A DNA stretch of 27,623 nt from Phycisphaerales bacterium UBA1910 (lineage in GTDB: Bacteria; Planctomycetota; Phycisphaerae; Phycisphaerales; UBA1924), in the NCBI GenBank assembly GCA_002337545.1, contig DDGE01000027.1:114267-141889 (forward strand), in the 5' to 3' direction. This document shows, one piece after another, positions 8,860 to 18,242 of this stretch. Below the pieces are notes generated by a model. That model saw nothing but the letters and a program-made list of their open reading frames with translations, made no database searches and had not been told where the DNA came from. The translations under genes and the position numbers were made by a program. Positions within the stretch are counted from its first letter, which is position 1, and each line of letters begins with the position of its first letter.

Positions 8860-10806
8860 ATGGGAAGTTCACTCTTGCGTTCTCGACTCACATCTGTTTG
8901 CATTCTCCTCGCGTGCGCCGTGGCGCCGGGCCTCGCTCAGGACATCCCCGCGGCTCAGGTTGATGGGGCATCTCAGAGTGCTGCACCTGTGCCATCCGAC
9001 GGCGTTGCGTATCCGGTTTCTGAGATACGGTTTGCGTATCCGCTCTCGCACGAGGACCTCCCAGAACTTGAAGAACTGGGTTCAATTTCGGTCCTTCTTG
9101 GGCAACTGGCAGAGGGCTATGTCGCTCCTCGGGAGGGTGTCCCCTTGGTCGTGGTCGATATCAGGAACATCGCGGGGGAAGATCCCGTGGTTGTGTATGG
9201 TTCTGCGCTCGCATCGATTAATAACGCCGTGCGTGATGCGCTCGAATCTCGATACGGGATGATCGGGCACCTCGTCACGCCAGACGCGCGTGAGATCGCG
9301 TATCGGACGACTCAGGAAGACCTCCGTGATGACGGGGAGAACGAGCTCACGATTTTCATCTGGCGGGCGGCGGTCGGGGATGTCCGCACTGTTGCACGGG
9401 GTGATCGGCTCGTCCCGGATGTCGAGGATCTTGAGACGGCGCCGGAGGAATCGAATGTAAACCGTCCAGAGCATCAGCGCCTCCGCGATCGGATATCGCT
9501 GAAACCGGGCGATCTGCTCACACGCGAACGCGTGGATGAAACGGTCTACCAGCTCAACCGTCACCCTGGGCGGAAAGCTGATGTCGCGATTGCACCTTCT
9601 GATGTGCCGGGCGATGTTGTCGTGGATTATGTCATCACCGAACCCAAGCCCTGGACCGCGTATGTCGCGGTGAGCAATACGGGCACCGAGAGCACTGATG
9701 AGTGGCGTGAACGGTTTGGGTTCATGCACCGGCAACTGACCGGTCGCGATGATGTGCTGCGTCTGGACTACATCACATCCTGGTTCGATGAAACCAACGC
9801 CTTTCTCGCGTCCTATGAGTTTGATGCCGGTTACAACAACCGTCTCAAGCTTTTCGGCAACTGGAGTGAGTATACCGCACGCGATGTCGGGCTCGGATTC
9901 GAGAACTTCAAGGGCGAGTCCTACGCCCTTGGTGCGGAGTTCAGACGCAATGTCTGGCAGGACGGCCCGAAGTTCATCGATCTCATCGCGGGTGTGCGCT
10001 ATGAGCACATCAATGTCGAGAATCAGATCCTTCTGCTCGAGGGAACAGAGGAGTTTCTCCTTCCGACCATCGGCGTTCGATACCAGAAGAATACACCGCT
10101 CCATAATGCGTACGCCGACCTGATGCTTGAGGTGAACTGGGGTTCGGTCGTTGGCACGGATGAGCTCGATGTTGCCCGACTGGGGCGATTCGGAGCGGAT
10201 GAGAACTTCACGATCCTCAAGGGGCAGCTCAACCACTCCTTCTATCTTGATCCGTACATTGATCCTGAGGGATTCCGGGGAGAGAAGGGGCGTGATGAGA
10301 TGCAGCTCGCGCATGAGCTCGCTCTGAGTCTGCGTGGGCAATGGACATTCAACTCTCGATTGGCCCCCAACTTCGAATCCGTCGCGGGTGGTGCGTACTC
10401 GGTGCGCGGTTACCCGGAGTCATCGGCTGTCGGTGACGACGCGATCATTGGCACTCTTGAGTACCGATATCACCTCGGACGCTCGACGCCGATCAGCACT
10501 GAAACGACCACCCTGTTTGGTCAGGGGTTTCGTTCATCACGCACCCAGCCCTTCGGCAGTGCTGACTGGGACCTGATTCTCAAGGGCTTCCTGGATGTTG
10601 CCCGTGTGAGTCCGAACGATGCGCCGTTCTTTGAGCGTGCCGAGACGCTCGTGGGTGCCGGGGTTGGTGTTGAGGCACAGATCCGATCAAACCTCACGCT
10701 CCGTCTGGATTATGGCATGGCCTTTACGCCCTTGGGCGTTGGCACTTCACGGACCGTGGATGTTGGGGATTCCCGTCTTCATTTCCTGGCACAGTTCGCC
10801 TTCTGA
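8860..10806 (+). CDS. TpsB-type outer-membrane transporter (Omp85 superfamily, ShlB/FhaC-like)
   Basis: 648 residues. A signal peptide (LTSVCILLACAVAPGLAQ, cleavage near residue 27) precedes a periplasmic region with POTRA-like folds. The clearest runs from about 205 to 265 and includes LKPGDLLTRERVDETVYQLN. A C-terminal beta-barrel follows, with alternating strands. The Omp85 barrel motif VRGY is at about residue 515 (AYSVRGYPES) and the chain ends in a phenylalanine strand, HFLAQFAF, as expected for an outer-membrane barrel. It is followed 17 nt later by the TpsA gene, which defines its job: secreting that protein across the outer membrane. No strong Shine-Dalgarno is seen before this ATG, so the exact start is less certain than the family. 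Confidence 0.88.
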   Translation: MGSSLLRSRLTSVCILLACAVAPGLAQDIPAAQVDGASQSAAPVPSDGVAYPVSEIRFAYPLSHEDLPELEELGSISVLLGQLAEGYVAPREGVPLVVVDIRNIAGEDPVVVYGSALASINNAVRDALESRYGMIGHLVTPDAREIAYRTTQEDLRDDGENELTIFIWRAAVGDVRTVARGDRLVPDVEDLETAPEESNVNRPEHQRLRDRISLKPGDLLTRERVDETVYQLNRHPGRKADVAIAPSDVPGDVVVDYVITEPKPWTAYVAVSNTGTESTDEWRERFGFMHRQLTGRDDVLRLDYITSWFDETNAFLASYEFDAGYNNRLKLFGNWSEYTARDVGLGFENFKGESYALGAEFRRNVWQDGPKFIDLIAGVRYEHINVENQILLLEGTEEFLLPTIGVRYQKNTPLHNAYADLMLEVNWGSVVGTDELDVARLGRFGADENFTILKGQLNHSFYLDPYIDPEGFRGEKGRDEMQLAHELALSLRGQWTFNSRLAPNFESVAGGAYSVRGYPESSAVGDDAIIGTLEYRYHLGRSTPISTETTTLFGQGFRSSRTQPFGSADWDLILKGFLDVARVSPNDAPFFERAETLVGAGVGVEAQIRSNLTLRLDYGMAFTPLGVGTSRTVDVGDSRLHFLAQFAF

Positions 10807-10823
10807 ATCGCAAGGACTGCATT

Positions 10824-13379
10824 ATGAATACCAGAGATACGAACTTCCTCGCGCCGCTTGTCTGCGTTGCCATGTTGGGCTCATCGATCGCTTTGGCGTC
10901 TCCTGATGGCGGAGAAGTCGTGGAGGGCGAGGCAACAATCGAGTATGACGGTGATTGGACCCGGGTGCTCACGGGTGAGATTACCATCATCGATTGGCTC
11001 AACTTCAACATCGCCCAGGGTGAAACCGTCGAGTTCATCATGCCCTCCGAGGCCTCCCGGGTCCTGAACCGGATTACTTCTGGCGTTCCTACTGAGATTA
11101 TGGGGAACCTCATCGGCAACGGGCAGGTTTTCATCGTTAATCCGTCCGGTGTCATCTTTGGACAGAACGCGGTGGTCAATGTCGGGGCGTTGTACGCGGC
11201 GGCTGGGAATATCTCGAACGCGGATTTCATGGCCGGCACCTACCGATTCACCGACGCGCGCGGGATTGTTGAGAACCGCGGGCACCTCCAGGGCGATCTG
11301 ATTGCGCTCGTTGGCGGGCGAGTCGCGAACCACGGCACCATTTCGGCTTCGAACGGTACTGTTGTGCTCGCGGCCGGTGAGCAGGTTCTGATTGGTGAGT
11401 TGCTCGGGCACACATTTGTTCGTCTTGAGCGCCCGACCGATCTTGAGAACACCCCGACGCTTGACACGAATGGCTCCCCCTCGCTGGCTTCGGGGGATGT
11501 CTACTCACTGGCCGCGTGGAATACCGGCACGATCGACGGCAAGAACACCACCGTTGCAGTTTCTGCGGGTCATATGGCGATTGATTCGGATATCACTGCG
11601 GGTGAGCTTTCGCTCCTGGCGCAGGGGGATTCGCACATCGAGCTCGGTGCAGACCTGCACGCGTATGGTCCGGGGATTGTCATCACCGGCGATCTCGTTC
11701 TTACCGATGATGTTGCTGTCACAACCGATGGTTCGGTCATTGCGTTCAAGGGGCTGGTTGATTCTGAAGATGGGGCGGAACACGACCTGTATGTCGATTC
11801 GAATGGCGGCTTTGTCCGTTTTACGGATCATGTGGGATCTGTCTCCCGGCTTGGTTCACTCGAAGTGCACGCGTCAACCACACGATTCTTTGGCGATGTG
11901 TCCATCAACGATCAACTCAATCTCTTTACCCCCGTGTCGATCTCGGGCACATCGACCACTTTCGATGTTGGCATGGGGTCGGCCCTCTTTGCGGATGTCG
12001 TTTATTCATCGATCCATGGGCGATCTGATGTGTCGTTTATTTACGATGGGCAGGCGTGGGTGGGACAGGGCGAAGCTCGTGCTCCCTACCAGTTCCGTGC
12101 GGGGATTGGCACGAACGGGTCATCCACCCGTGCCTTCAGAAATATCGCCTTCGGCGGCGACCTGACAGATCCATCCCGCTCCAGTGCCTTTGTCTTTGCA
12201 ACCGGTGCCAATGCGGGGCTTGACCTGATCGACCCATCCACTGATCTCGGGTATCTGTTCGAGATCCTTGCAACTGAATCGATCACGATGGGGCAGGGGC
12301 AGAAGATGACTTCACTCGGATCGTTGAGTCTCCATGCGGAGGGCGACGGGTTCACATCCATCGGGGTGGGGGATCTGAATGTTCTCGGTGATCTTCGCAT
12401 TGCTTCACTCGGGCGATCAGGCGGCGAGGTTGTGTTTCATGCCCGCGCACCCGGAGAAGTTGACTGGTTCGGCAATGAAGACGATCGAGAAACCAACGCG
12501 CTCATCGACGAGGGGCTCGAAATCATTGCCTCGGGCGATATCACAATCATCGGTGCTCTGGGCGGCGAGGGGCCTGCACGCATCGGTTCGGGCGGGTCCA
12601 TTACTTTGCTCAATAACTCGGGGACCGGCGACGCGCCCGGGCTTGATATTGAAGTCTTTGAGGGTGGGGTATCCCTCGACCTCTTCGCATCGATGATCCC
12701 TGCCTCCTCAGGATTCCTCTATCCGTACGATCTGACGATCATCCCTCAGAATACGGGTCCAGACACCCGAGCGAATCTCGCGGAGGCGTTCGACGAGGAC
12801 CCCGCCGTGAATCTCCGTACGGATGACCCGCTCAATGCCGGGAGGCAGATCCTATCAGAGCTCGGATTCACGCCGGCTGATCAACAGCTTGAATCGATCC
12901 GTGAGAGCCATACCACGGGCGTCGAGCGTCTCGTGGATGCGACCGCACGCGAAGCGGGCTCGGCTGCAGACTTTGGGCTCACTCTTGATCGTCTGACCCG
13001 CTTCAGTGTTGAACGATTGACGCGGGCATATGTCACGGCATTGGGTATTGACGCGGATAATGACGGTACGCGTGACAACACCCAAGCGATTGGGCAATCC
13101 CTTGTATTCATGGACATGCATGACAAGTATGAGCAGTTCGAGAGCGTTTCAGATCTCCTGGCCACCATTGAGGAACAGAATCTCGGAGTGGTTGTCAGTC
13201 TCCGGAGACTGCAGTCCGTCATGGACGCGATTGATCTGCTCGAGCTTACTCCGCATGAGATTGAGCATGCGAAGCGGTCTCTCATCAATCGGATAAGCCC
13301 CTCTGCAGTCGATCCTGAGCATATCTACATGCGGTGGTTTGCCCCAAGTCACCACAGGCTCGCCATACGCGTGGACTGA
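10824..13379 (+). CDS. TpsA exoprotein with filamentous-haemagglutinin N-terminal domain
   Basis: 851 residues, the secreted partner of the upstream TpsB. After a signal peptide (APLVCVAMLGSSIALA, cleavage near residue 27) comes the TPS recognition domain, about 30-200. It carries the hallmark GNGQVFIVNPSGVIFG, equivalent to the NPNG(I/V) motif, and repeated right-handed beta-helix rungs. Beta-helix-like sequence continues to about residue 640. The last 200 or so residues differ: helical and charged, with LTLDRLTRFSVERLTRAYV and an EF-like DADNDGTRDN. No toxin or adhesin domain is recognised there. The likely fate is cell-surface or released protein. An AAGGAC at about 10811 supports the ATG. 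Confidence 0.87.
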   Translation: MNTRDTNFLAPLVCVAMLGSSIALASPDGGEVVEGEATIEYDGDWTRVLTGEITIIDWLNFNIAQGETVEFIMPSEASRVLNRITSGVPTEIMGNLIGNGQVFIVNPSGVIFGQNAVVNVGALYAAAGNISNADFMAGTYRFTDARGIVENRGHLQGDLIALVGGRVANHGTISASNGTVVLAAGEQVLIGELLGHTFVRLERPTDLENTPTLDTNGSPSLASGDVYSLAAWNTGTIDGKNTTVAVSAGHMAIDSDITAGELSLLAQGDSHIELGADLHAYGPGIVITGDLVLTDDVAVTTDGSVIAFKGLVDSEDGAEHDLYVDSNGGFVRFTDHVGSVSRLGSLEVHASTTRFFGDVSINDQLNLFTPVSISGTSTTFDVGMGSALFADVVYSSIHGRSDVSFIYDGQAWVGQGEARAPYQFRAGIGTNGSSTRAFRNIAFGGDLTDPSRSSAFVFATGANAGLDLIDPSTDLGYLFEILATESITMGQGQKMTSLGSLSLHAEGDGFTSIGVGDLNVLGDLRIASLGRSGGEVVFHARAPGEVDWFGNEDDRETNALIDEGLEIIASGDITIIGALGGEGPARIGSGGSITLLNNSGTGDAPGLDIEVFEGGVSLDLFASMIPASSGFLYPYDLTIIPQNTGPDTRANLAEAFDEDPAVNLRTDDPLNAGRQILSELGFTPADQQLESIRESHTTGVERLVDATAREAGSAADFGLTLDRLTRFSVERLTRAYVTALGIDADNDGTRDNTQAIGQSLVFMDMHDKYEQFESVSDLLATIEEQNLGVVVSLRRLQSVMDAIDLLELTPHEIEHAKRSLINRISPSAVDPEHIYMRWFAPSHHRLAIRVD

Positions 13380-13384
13380 TCGGC

Positions 13385-13390
13385 TACACT
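13385..13390 (+). promoter_or_regulatory. -10 box of comB
   Basis: TACACT in the context GGCTACACT ends 6 nt before the comB ATG, just after the tpsA stop. No Shine-Dalgarno is present. Confidence 0.4.
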
Positions 13391-13396
13391 GCGATC

Positions 13397-14143
13397 ATGC
13401 CCACCATCAGTGCTGTTTCGCTTCCCGACCATCTCGACACTGCCCTTCTCAGTGACCGCATCGCTGTCGTGATTGATGTTCTGCGGGCGACGACGACCAT
13501 CGCCCACGCACTGGACCAGGGGGCATCATGTGTTGTGCCTGTTGCGTCGGTCGATGCTGCCCGCATCGTCGCCCATAATCGACCGAATACATTGCTTTGT
13601 GGTGAACGGTCGGGGGTCAAGCCCGATGGGTTTCACCTGGGCAACTCCCCGTCAGAATACGCCCAGAGCACGATCCGGGGTATGGATCTGGTCCTGACGA
13701 CGACCAATGGCACCCGTGCGCTTCAGATGTGTGCCGACGCATACACGGTCTACACCGGATCGCTCACCAATCTTGAAGCCCTATGCGATGAAGTGAGGTT
13801 TCAGGACCGTGATATCGTACTCGTTTGCTCTGGGACTGACCGACGCGTGTCGCTTGAAGATTGCATCTGCGCTGGTCTTCTTGCAGAGGATCTGCAGACT
13901 TCACATCATCTTGATGATAGTGCTCGGCTCCTGCTCCATGCCGCGCGTGGAGCAATCGATGACCGCGGAGGACTTTCTGATGCGATCGCATCGAGTTTTC
14001 ATGCGAAGCGCCTGATCGATATGGGTTTCGGAGATGATGTTCGTGACGCCGCAGAACTGGGTGCTTCGTTGTGCGTCCCGTGTTTCGACGCAGCGACGGG
14101 TGAAATCCGTCCTGTATCACAACTCAACCGATCTCACGGGTAG
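13397..14143 (+). CDS. comB: 2-phosphosulfolactate phosphatase family protein (ComB)
   Basis: 248 residues from ATG 13397. ComB hydrolyses 2-phospho-3-sulfolactate to sulfolactate and is Mg-dependent. The family's conserved blocks are present: [15 protein letters not shown] near residue 25, [19 protein letters not shown] near 75, and [13 protein letters not shown] near 100. In archaea this is a coenzyme M step. Many bacteria, planctomycetes included, carry the gene with no other sulfolactate genes, so the physiological substrate here is uncertain. The open frame extends upstream into tpsA, but the chosen ATG has a -10 box 6 nt before it and fits family length. The stop codon overlaps the TAGAAT box of gpmA. 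Confidence 0.85.
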   Translation: MPTISAVSLPDHLDTALLSDRIAVVIDVLRATTTIAHALDQGASCVVPVASVDAARIVAHNRPNTLLCGERSGVKPDGFHLGNSPSEYAQSTIRGMDLVLTTTNGTRALQMCADAYTVYTGSLTNLEALCDEVRFQDRDIVLVCSGTDRRVSLEDCICAGLLAEDLQTSHHLDDSARLLLHAARGAIDDRGGLSDAIASSFHAKRLIDMGFGDDVRDAAELGASLCVPCFDAATGEIRPVSQLNRSHG

Positions 14144-14146
14144 AAT
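14141..14146 (+). promoter_or_regulatory. -10 box of gpmA
   Basis: TAGAAT lies 43 nt before the gpmA GTG, and its first three bases are the comB stop codon. This gene, unlike comB, has a leader and a Shine-Dalgarno. Confidence 0.35.
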
Positions 14147-14189
14147 CTCGCTCACGAAAACCAGTTTCGTAACCCATAGGGAGCCACAA

Positions 14190-14936
14190 GTGTACACACT
14201 CGTCCTCATCCGCCACGGCGAAAGCACCTGGAACAAAGAGAACCGTTTTACAGGTTGGAAAGATGTTCCTCTCTCCGAGAAGGGGCATGAAGAGGCGGCA
14301 GCGGCAGGCCGCTTACTCCTCAAAGAGGGGTTCGAGTTCGATGTCGCGTATACATCCGTGCTGAAACGGGCGATTCGAACGCTCTGGTATGTCATGGAGG
14401 AAATGGATCTGATGTGGATCCCCGTGACTCGTGCCTGGAAACTCAATGAGCGCCACTATGGCGCACTGCAGGGTCTCAATAAGGCGGAGACCGCGGCGGA
14501 ACATGGAGAGGAGCAGGTACTCATCTGGCGTCGTTCCTACGACACTCCTCCGCCTGCATTGGAAGAAGCCGACGAGCGCTGGCCCGGGCACGACCGTCGC
14601 TACGCGGGCCTTGATCCGAGCGATGTGCCCACGACTGAGTGCCTCAAAGACACGGTTGAGCGCGTCGTTCCGTACTTTGAAGAGGAGATCGCCCCTCAAG
14701 TTAAAGCTGGGAAGCGCATCCTCATCGCCGCTCACGGCAACTCGCTGCGAGCACTCGTCAAGCACCTCGATGACATCTCTGACGACGACATTGTGGGTTT
14801 GAATATCCCGACGGGGATGCCCCTTGTCTACACACTCGACGAGCATCTCAAGCCCATCTCGAAGCAGTATCTGGGAGACCCGGAAGCCGTCGAAAAAGCG
14901 ATGGCCGCGGTTGCCAATCAGGGTAAAGCCAAGTAA
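14190..14936 (+). CDS. gpmA: 2,3-bisphosphoglycerate-dependent phosphoglycerate mutase
   Basis: 248 residues, matching the dPGM family length. The enzyme interconverts 3- and 2-phosphoglycerate in glycolysis and gluconeogenesis through a phosphohistidine. The catalytic motif [10 protein letters not shown] is at residues 6-15. The substrate-binding [16 protein letters not shown] and [15 protein letters not shown] follow, and the second histidine motif is [17 protein letters not shown] at 14190 is the start because it directly precedes the family N-terminus YTLVLIRHG and AGGGAG (14178-14183) lies 6 nt upstream. The open frame continues upstream only as a shadow of comB. A strong terminator follows. 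Confidence 0.96.
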   Translation: MYTLVLIRHGESTWNKENRFTGWKDVPLSEKGHEEAAAAGRLLLKEGFEFDVAYTSVLKRAIRTLWYVMEEMDLMWIPVTRAWKLNERHYGALQGLNKAETAAEHGEEQVLIWRRSYDTPPPALEEADERWPGHDRRYAGLDPSDVPTTECLKDTVERVVPYFEEEIAPQVKAGKRILIAAHGNSLRALVKHLDDISDDDIVGLNIPTGMPLVYTLDEHLKPISKQYLGDPEAVEKAMAAVANQGKAK

Positions 14937-14961
14937 CCAACAGGTATTCAGGTTTTGAACG

Positions 14962-14990
14962 ATCGCCGCGAACCATCGCGGCGATTTTTT
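14962..14990 (+). terminator. Rho-independent terminator of gpmA
   Basis: A perfect 10-bp stem ATCGCCGCGA/TCGCGGCGAT (14962-14971 with 14976-14985), loop ACCA, runs into six T. The tail touches the stop codon of the convergent peptidase gene. Confidence 0.92.
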
Positions 14991-16140
14991 AGTTCCACTG
15001 CAAATCCATTGGGAGTGTGTTGAAGTTCTCGCACCCGTCATCGGTCACCGCAACCATGTCTTCGATACGAAGACCTCCGATTGCCTTGCAGTACAATCCG
15101 GGTTCGATTGTCAGGACATCTCCAACAACCAGCTCCGGGCCCTTCATATCGAGCAGTGGGGGTTCATGGACTTCCAGACCGATTCCGTGTCCTGTGCCGT
15201 GCACCATCGAGCAGAACGAGTCCGGTGCATCGTCCGTGGGTAATCCCGCGCCGTACCCGTGCTCCTGAATTACCTTGATCGCTGCGAGGTGGACATCCTC
15301 GCCCGTTGCTCCCGCTTTGCACACCTGTTCCGCGGCTTGCTTCGCTTCAAGCACCGCCGCGTGCATTTTCATCACCGCCTCGGGGATGTCGCCGTGGACG
15401 ATTGTGCGTGTGCAGTCACCGTTATAGCCCGTCACGCGGATGTGCGGGAACATATCCAGAATAATCGGCTGCCCTGTCTTGAGCTCCCCCGTGCCGCGAT
15501 GATGGCAATCGGCACCGATCGGGCCGCACGCAACAATCGATCCATGCGGCGTGGTCGCGCCGCGCTTGAGAAACGCGACATCGATCATGGAGATGACCCG
15601 CTCGCTCGTCAGCGCTTCGCCATCGTGGATCAGTGTCCCTGACGAATCTGCTTCGGATGCAAAGATCATCTCGCAGATCTCCCGCATCACTTCTTCTGTG
15701 GTCGCCTGTGCGGCACGGAGATGGGACAGTTCCTGATCATCTTTGCTGCGTCGTTCCGCCACTCCGAGATCGATATCGCACTCGAGCTCAATTCCGTAGC
15801 TCTGGATCATGTACGCATAGATCAGCGGAAGCGATCGATCCGCGGTCACGCTGGCGATTTCGCCGCGTGCGAGGCATTCTGCGAGGGCCTGCGCAGTGGC
15901 TGTTTCCCGGTCTCCATCGAGCCCCTCTTCTGGTTCGAAGTCTGCCGGGCAGAACACCTTATCGGCACGGGCGTGCTTGTTCGCTCGTTCCATCTCGATG
16001 TCGCGGATGATCAGCACCCGCATCCCGTCGTCGGTTTCGATGTAGGCGCACGGATCGCCGACATTGAAGCGGATTTTGTGGAACAGTGCGAGGTTCGTCT
16101 GGGGGATCCCCGCCATCACGGTTGCGTGTGCATTGCTCAT
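14989..16140 (-). CDS. M24-family metallopeptidase (Xaa-Pro peptidase type)
   Basis: 383 residues. The N-terminal creatinase-like half (residues 1-160) is followed by the pita-bread catalytic domain. All five dimetal ligands are visible: two Asp in DMFPHIRVTGYNGDCTRT, His in HGTGHGIGLEVHE, Glu in LTIEPGLY and Glu in GLRIEDM. Such enzymes remove N-terminal residues before proline or cleave prolyl dipeptides. The exact specificity is not readable. ATG 16140 is chosen: the longer frame to 16191 would overlap xthA, and a TATCGT box ends 5 nt before this ATG. Only 35 bp separate it from the divergent xthA start. Confidence 0.9.
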   Translation of the reverse strand: MSNAHATVMAGIPQTNLALFHKIRFNVGDPCAYIETDDGMRVLIIRDIEMERANKHARADKVFCPADFEPEEGLDGDRETATAQALAECLARGEIASVTADRSLPLIYAYMIQSYGIELECDIDLGVAERRSKDDQELSHLRAAQATTEEVMREICEMIFASEADSSGTLIHDGEALTSERVISMIDVAFLKRGATTPHGSIVACGPIGADCHHRGTGELKTGQPIILDMFPHIRVTGYNGDCTRTIVHGDIPEAVMKMHAAVLEAKQAAEQVCKAGATGEDVHLAAIKVIQEHGYGAGLPTDDAPDSFCSMVHGTGHGIGLEVHEPPLLDMKGPELVVGDVLTIEPGLYCKAIGGLRIEDMVAVTDDGCENFNTLPMDLQWN

Positions 16141-16145
16141 GGAGG

Positions 16146-16151
16146 ACGATA
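16146..16151 (-). promoter_or_regulatory. -10 box of the M24 peptidase gene
   Basis: Minus-strand TATCGT ends 5 nt before the peptidase ATG, with no Shine-Dalgarno. It shares a 35-bp divergent gap with the xthA box. Confidence 0.35.
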
Positions 16152-16164
16152 GGGGATCCGCCGC

Positions 16165-16170
16165 TACCAT
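16165..16170 (+). promoter_or_regulatory. -10 box of xthA
   Basis: TACCAT in the context CGCTACCAT ends 5 nt before the xthA ATG. There is no room for a normal leader. Confidence 0.4.
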
Positions 16171-16175
16171 TCCCG

Positions 16176-16946
16176 ATGCGAATCGCAACATGGAATGTCA
16201 ACGGGATCCGCGCCGCCCTCCGCAAGGGGTTCGAGGATCATGTCAAACGCATCAACCCCGATGTGCTCCTCCTCCAGGAAGTCCGCGCCCTCCCCGAGCA
16301 GATCCCCGAAAACATGCGATGCCCCGAGGGCTGGTCCACGATCTGGCATCCAGCGGAGAAAAAGGGGTACTCCGGCACCGCTGTCTGGGCATGCGGTGAC
16401 AATCTCAAGGAAGAATCGCGAGGCATCGATGACAACGACCACGAGGGACGCGTCGTCGTCGCCCGAGCCGGAAAACTCCGCGTCGTCTCCGTCTACCTCC
16501 CCTCCGGATCATCGAGCGAAGAACGCCAAGCCATCAAAGACCAATGGCTCCCCGCCTTCAGAGACTGGGCTAACCCCCTCCTCAAGTCCCGCATCCCGAC
16601 AATCCTCGGCGGCGACTTCAACATCGCCCACACCGAGCGCGACATCTTCTACGCCAAGTCCAACATGAACACCTCCGGGTTCCTCCCGCACGAGCGTGAG
16701 TGGATGGGAAACATGATCGACATGGGCTGGCGCGATATTGTCCGCGATAAGTATGGCGACATTGATGGGCCGTATTCGTGGTGGTCGAATCGTGGGCAGG
16801 CGCGTGCCAAGGATCGCGGGTGGCGTATCGATTACCTGCTCCTAAACAAAGCCGCTCACAAGGCACTCCGGGACTGTCATATTGACCGGCAAAGCGGGCT
16901 GGAGGTTTCCGACCATGCGATGGTTGTTGCGGATCTCGATCTGTGA
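16176..16946 (+). CDS. xthA: Exodeoxyribonuclease III
   Basis: 256 residues of the EEP nuclease superfamily. The enzyme cuts DNA at abasic sites and has 3' exonuclease and 3' phosphatase activity in base-excision repair. The motifs run in order: MRIATWNVNGIRAALRKG, LLLQEVRALPEQ with the metal-binding Glu, KKGYSGTAVW, VSVYLPSGS, GGDFNIAHTERD, WRIDYLLLN and the C-terminal SDHAMVVADL with the catalytic His. ATG 16176 gives exactly the family N-terminus. A -10 box lies 5 nt upstream. It is divergent from the M24 peptidase. Confidence 0.95.
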   Translation: MRIATWNVNGIRAALRKGFEDHVKRINPDVLLLQEVRALPEQIPENMRCPEGWSTIWHPAEKKGYSGTAVWACGDNLKEESRGIDDNDHEGRVVVARAGKLRVVSVYLPSGSSSEERQAIKDQWLPAFRDWANPLLKSRIPTILGGDFNIAHTERDIFYAKSNMNTSGFLPHEREWMGNMIDMGWRDIVRDKYGDIDGPYSWWSNRGQARAKDRGWRIDYLLLNKAAHKALRDCHIDRQSGLEVSDHAMVVADLDL

Positions 16947-17008
16947 TGGGGCTTTGTGGATGCCTAGAATAGAAGTTAACCCTACGCGATTTGCGACGAG
17001 GTAACTTT

Positions 17009-18211
17009 ATGAGTGATTACAGCACTGAATCCGTTGATTTGCACCGCACAAACAAGGGCAAGGTGTCCATTGAGTGCAAGGTGCCGCTGCTCACTCGGGA
17101 CGATCTCTCCCGGGCGTATACGCCCGGCGTGGCCCGCCCGTGCGAGATGATCCGTGACAACCCCGCAGAGAGTTACAACCTCACCATGCGGGGCAACAGC
17201 GTCTGTGTGCTGACCGACGGCACTGCTGTGCTCGGGCTGGGCAATATTGGGCCAGCCGCCGCCATGCCCGTGATGGAGGGCAAGGCCTGTCTCTTCAAAT
17301 CCTTTGCGAACATCGACGCGGTTCCTCTGTGTGTCGATGTCCCGGAGGGTGAAGAGGGGACTCGGCAACTCATTCAAATTGCCAAAGCGATCGCGCCTTC
17401 GTATGCCGGCATCAACCTTGAGGACATTGCCGCGCCGAGGTGCTTTGCGGTTGAGGATGCGCTGCAGGATATTGGGATTCCCGTGATGCATGACGATCAG
17501 CACGGCACCGCGATCGTGCTCCTTGCGGCGATGATCAACGCGATGAAGGTTGTTGGCAAATCATTCGCTGATGCACGCGTGGTGATTAATGGGGCCGGAG
17601 CTGCGGGAACGGCAATCGCGGAGCTCTTGCGATGCGTCGATCATGAGGCGGATGTGTGTGTGAGTGTCAAGGAGGTCATTATGTGCGACTCCAAGGGCAT
17701 CATCTCTCCCGACCGCACGGACCTGAACGATGAGAAGAAGCAGCTATTGAAGTTTACGAACCGTCCGGGGATCTCGGGTTCGGTGAAGGACGCGATCAGG
17801 GGTGCTGATGTCTTTGTGGGTGTGAGCGTTGGCAATCTGCTGGATGCGGACGATATACGCACGATGAACGACGACGCGATTATCTTCGCGATGTCCAACC
17901 CAACGCCCGAGATCACTCCGGACGAGGCGCGCAAGGGGGGCGCGAAGGTCATCGGTACTGGGCGTTCGGACTTCCCCAACCAGGTGAATAATGTGCTCGC
18001 GTTCCCGGGGATCTTCCGGGGTGCGATCGATGCCCGTGCGACGCGGATCAGCTCGCGGATGAAGCTCGCCGCGGCCCACGCCCTCGCGGACGCGGTGGGG
18101 GACCCAACCCCCGAGCGAGTCATCCCGGACCCGCTGGACAAGTCGATCGCGGACAAGGTCGCGAAGGCCGTGAGACACGCAGCCAACGAACACCATCCGG
18201 TAGGCGCGTAA
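17009..18211 (+). CDS. Malic enzyme (malate dehydrogenase, oxaloacetate-decarboxylating)
   Basis: 400 residues, the short bacterial malic enzyme without a phosphotransacetylase domain. It decarboxylates malate to pyruvate with reduction of NAD(P)+. Visible features are [13 protein letters not shown] with the active-site Tyr, [12 protein letters not shown] with the catalytic Lys, [12 protein letters not shown] and [15 protein letters not shown] for metal and substrate, and the dinucleotide fold at [17 protein letters not shown]. Cofactor choice is not certain from sequence; NADP is usual. ATG 17009 is chosen over an in-frame start 6 codons upstream because GAGG at 16998-17001 is 7 nt before it. 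A TAGAAT about 40 nt upstream may be the -10. Convergent with the MFS gene, 31 nt apart. Confidence 0.95.
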   Translation: MSDYSTESVDLHRTNKGKVSIECKVPLLTRDDLSRAYTPGVARPCEMIRDNPAESYNLTMRGNSVCVLTDGTAVLGLGNIGPAAAMPVMEGKACLFKSFANIDAVPLCVDVPEGEEGTRQLIQIAKAIAPSYAGINLEDIAAPRCFAVEDALQDIGIPVMHDDQHGTAIVLLAAMINAMKVVGKSFADARVVINGAGAAGTAIAELLRCVDHEADVCVSVKEVIMCDSKGIISPDRTDLNDEKKQLLKFTNRPGISGSVKDAIRGADVFVGVSVGNLLDADDIRTMNDDAIIFAMSNPTPEITPDEARKGGAKVIGTGRSDFPNQVNNVLAFPGIFRGAIDARATRISSRMKLAAAHALADAVGDPTPERVIPDPLDKSIADKVAKAVRHAANEHHPVGA

Positions 18212-18242
18212 AAACGACCCTACCCAGATTCGAGCCACAGAC

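Noticed and set aside
8691..8903. 71-codon upstream extension of the lipoprotein
   Set aside because: It would bury a clear lipoprotein signal peptide inside the protein and overlap the tpsB start.
16141..16191. Longer N-terminus for the M24 peptidase
   Set aside because: It would overlap the xthA start and cover both -10 boxes; the added residues are not family-like.
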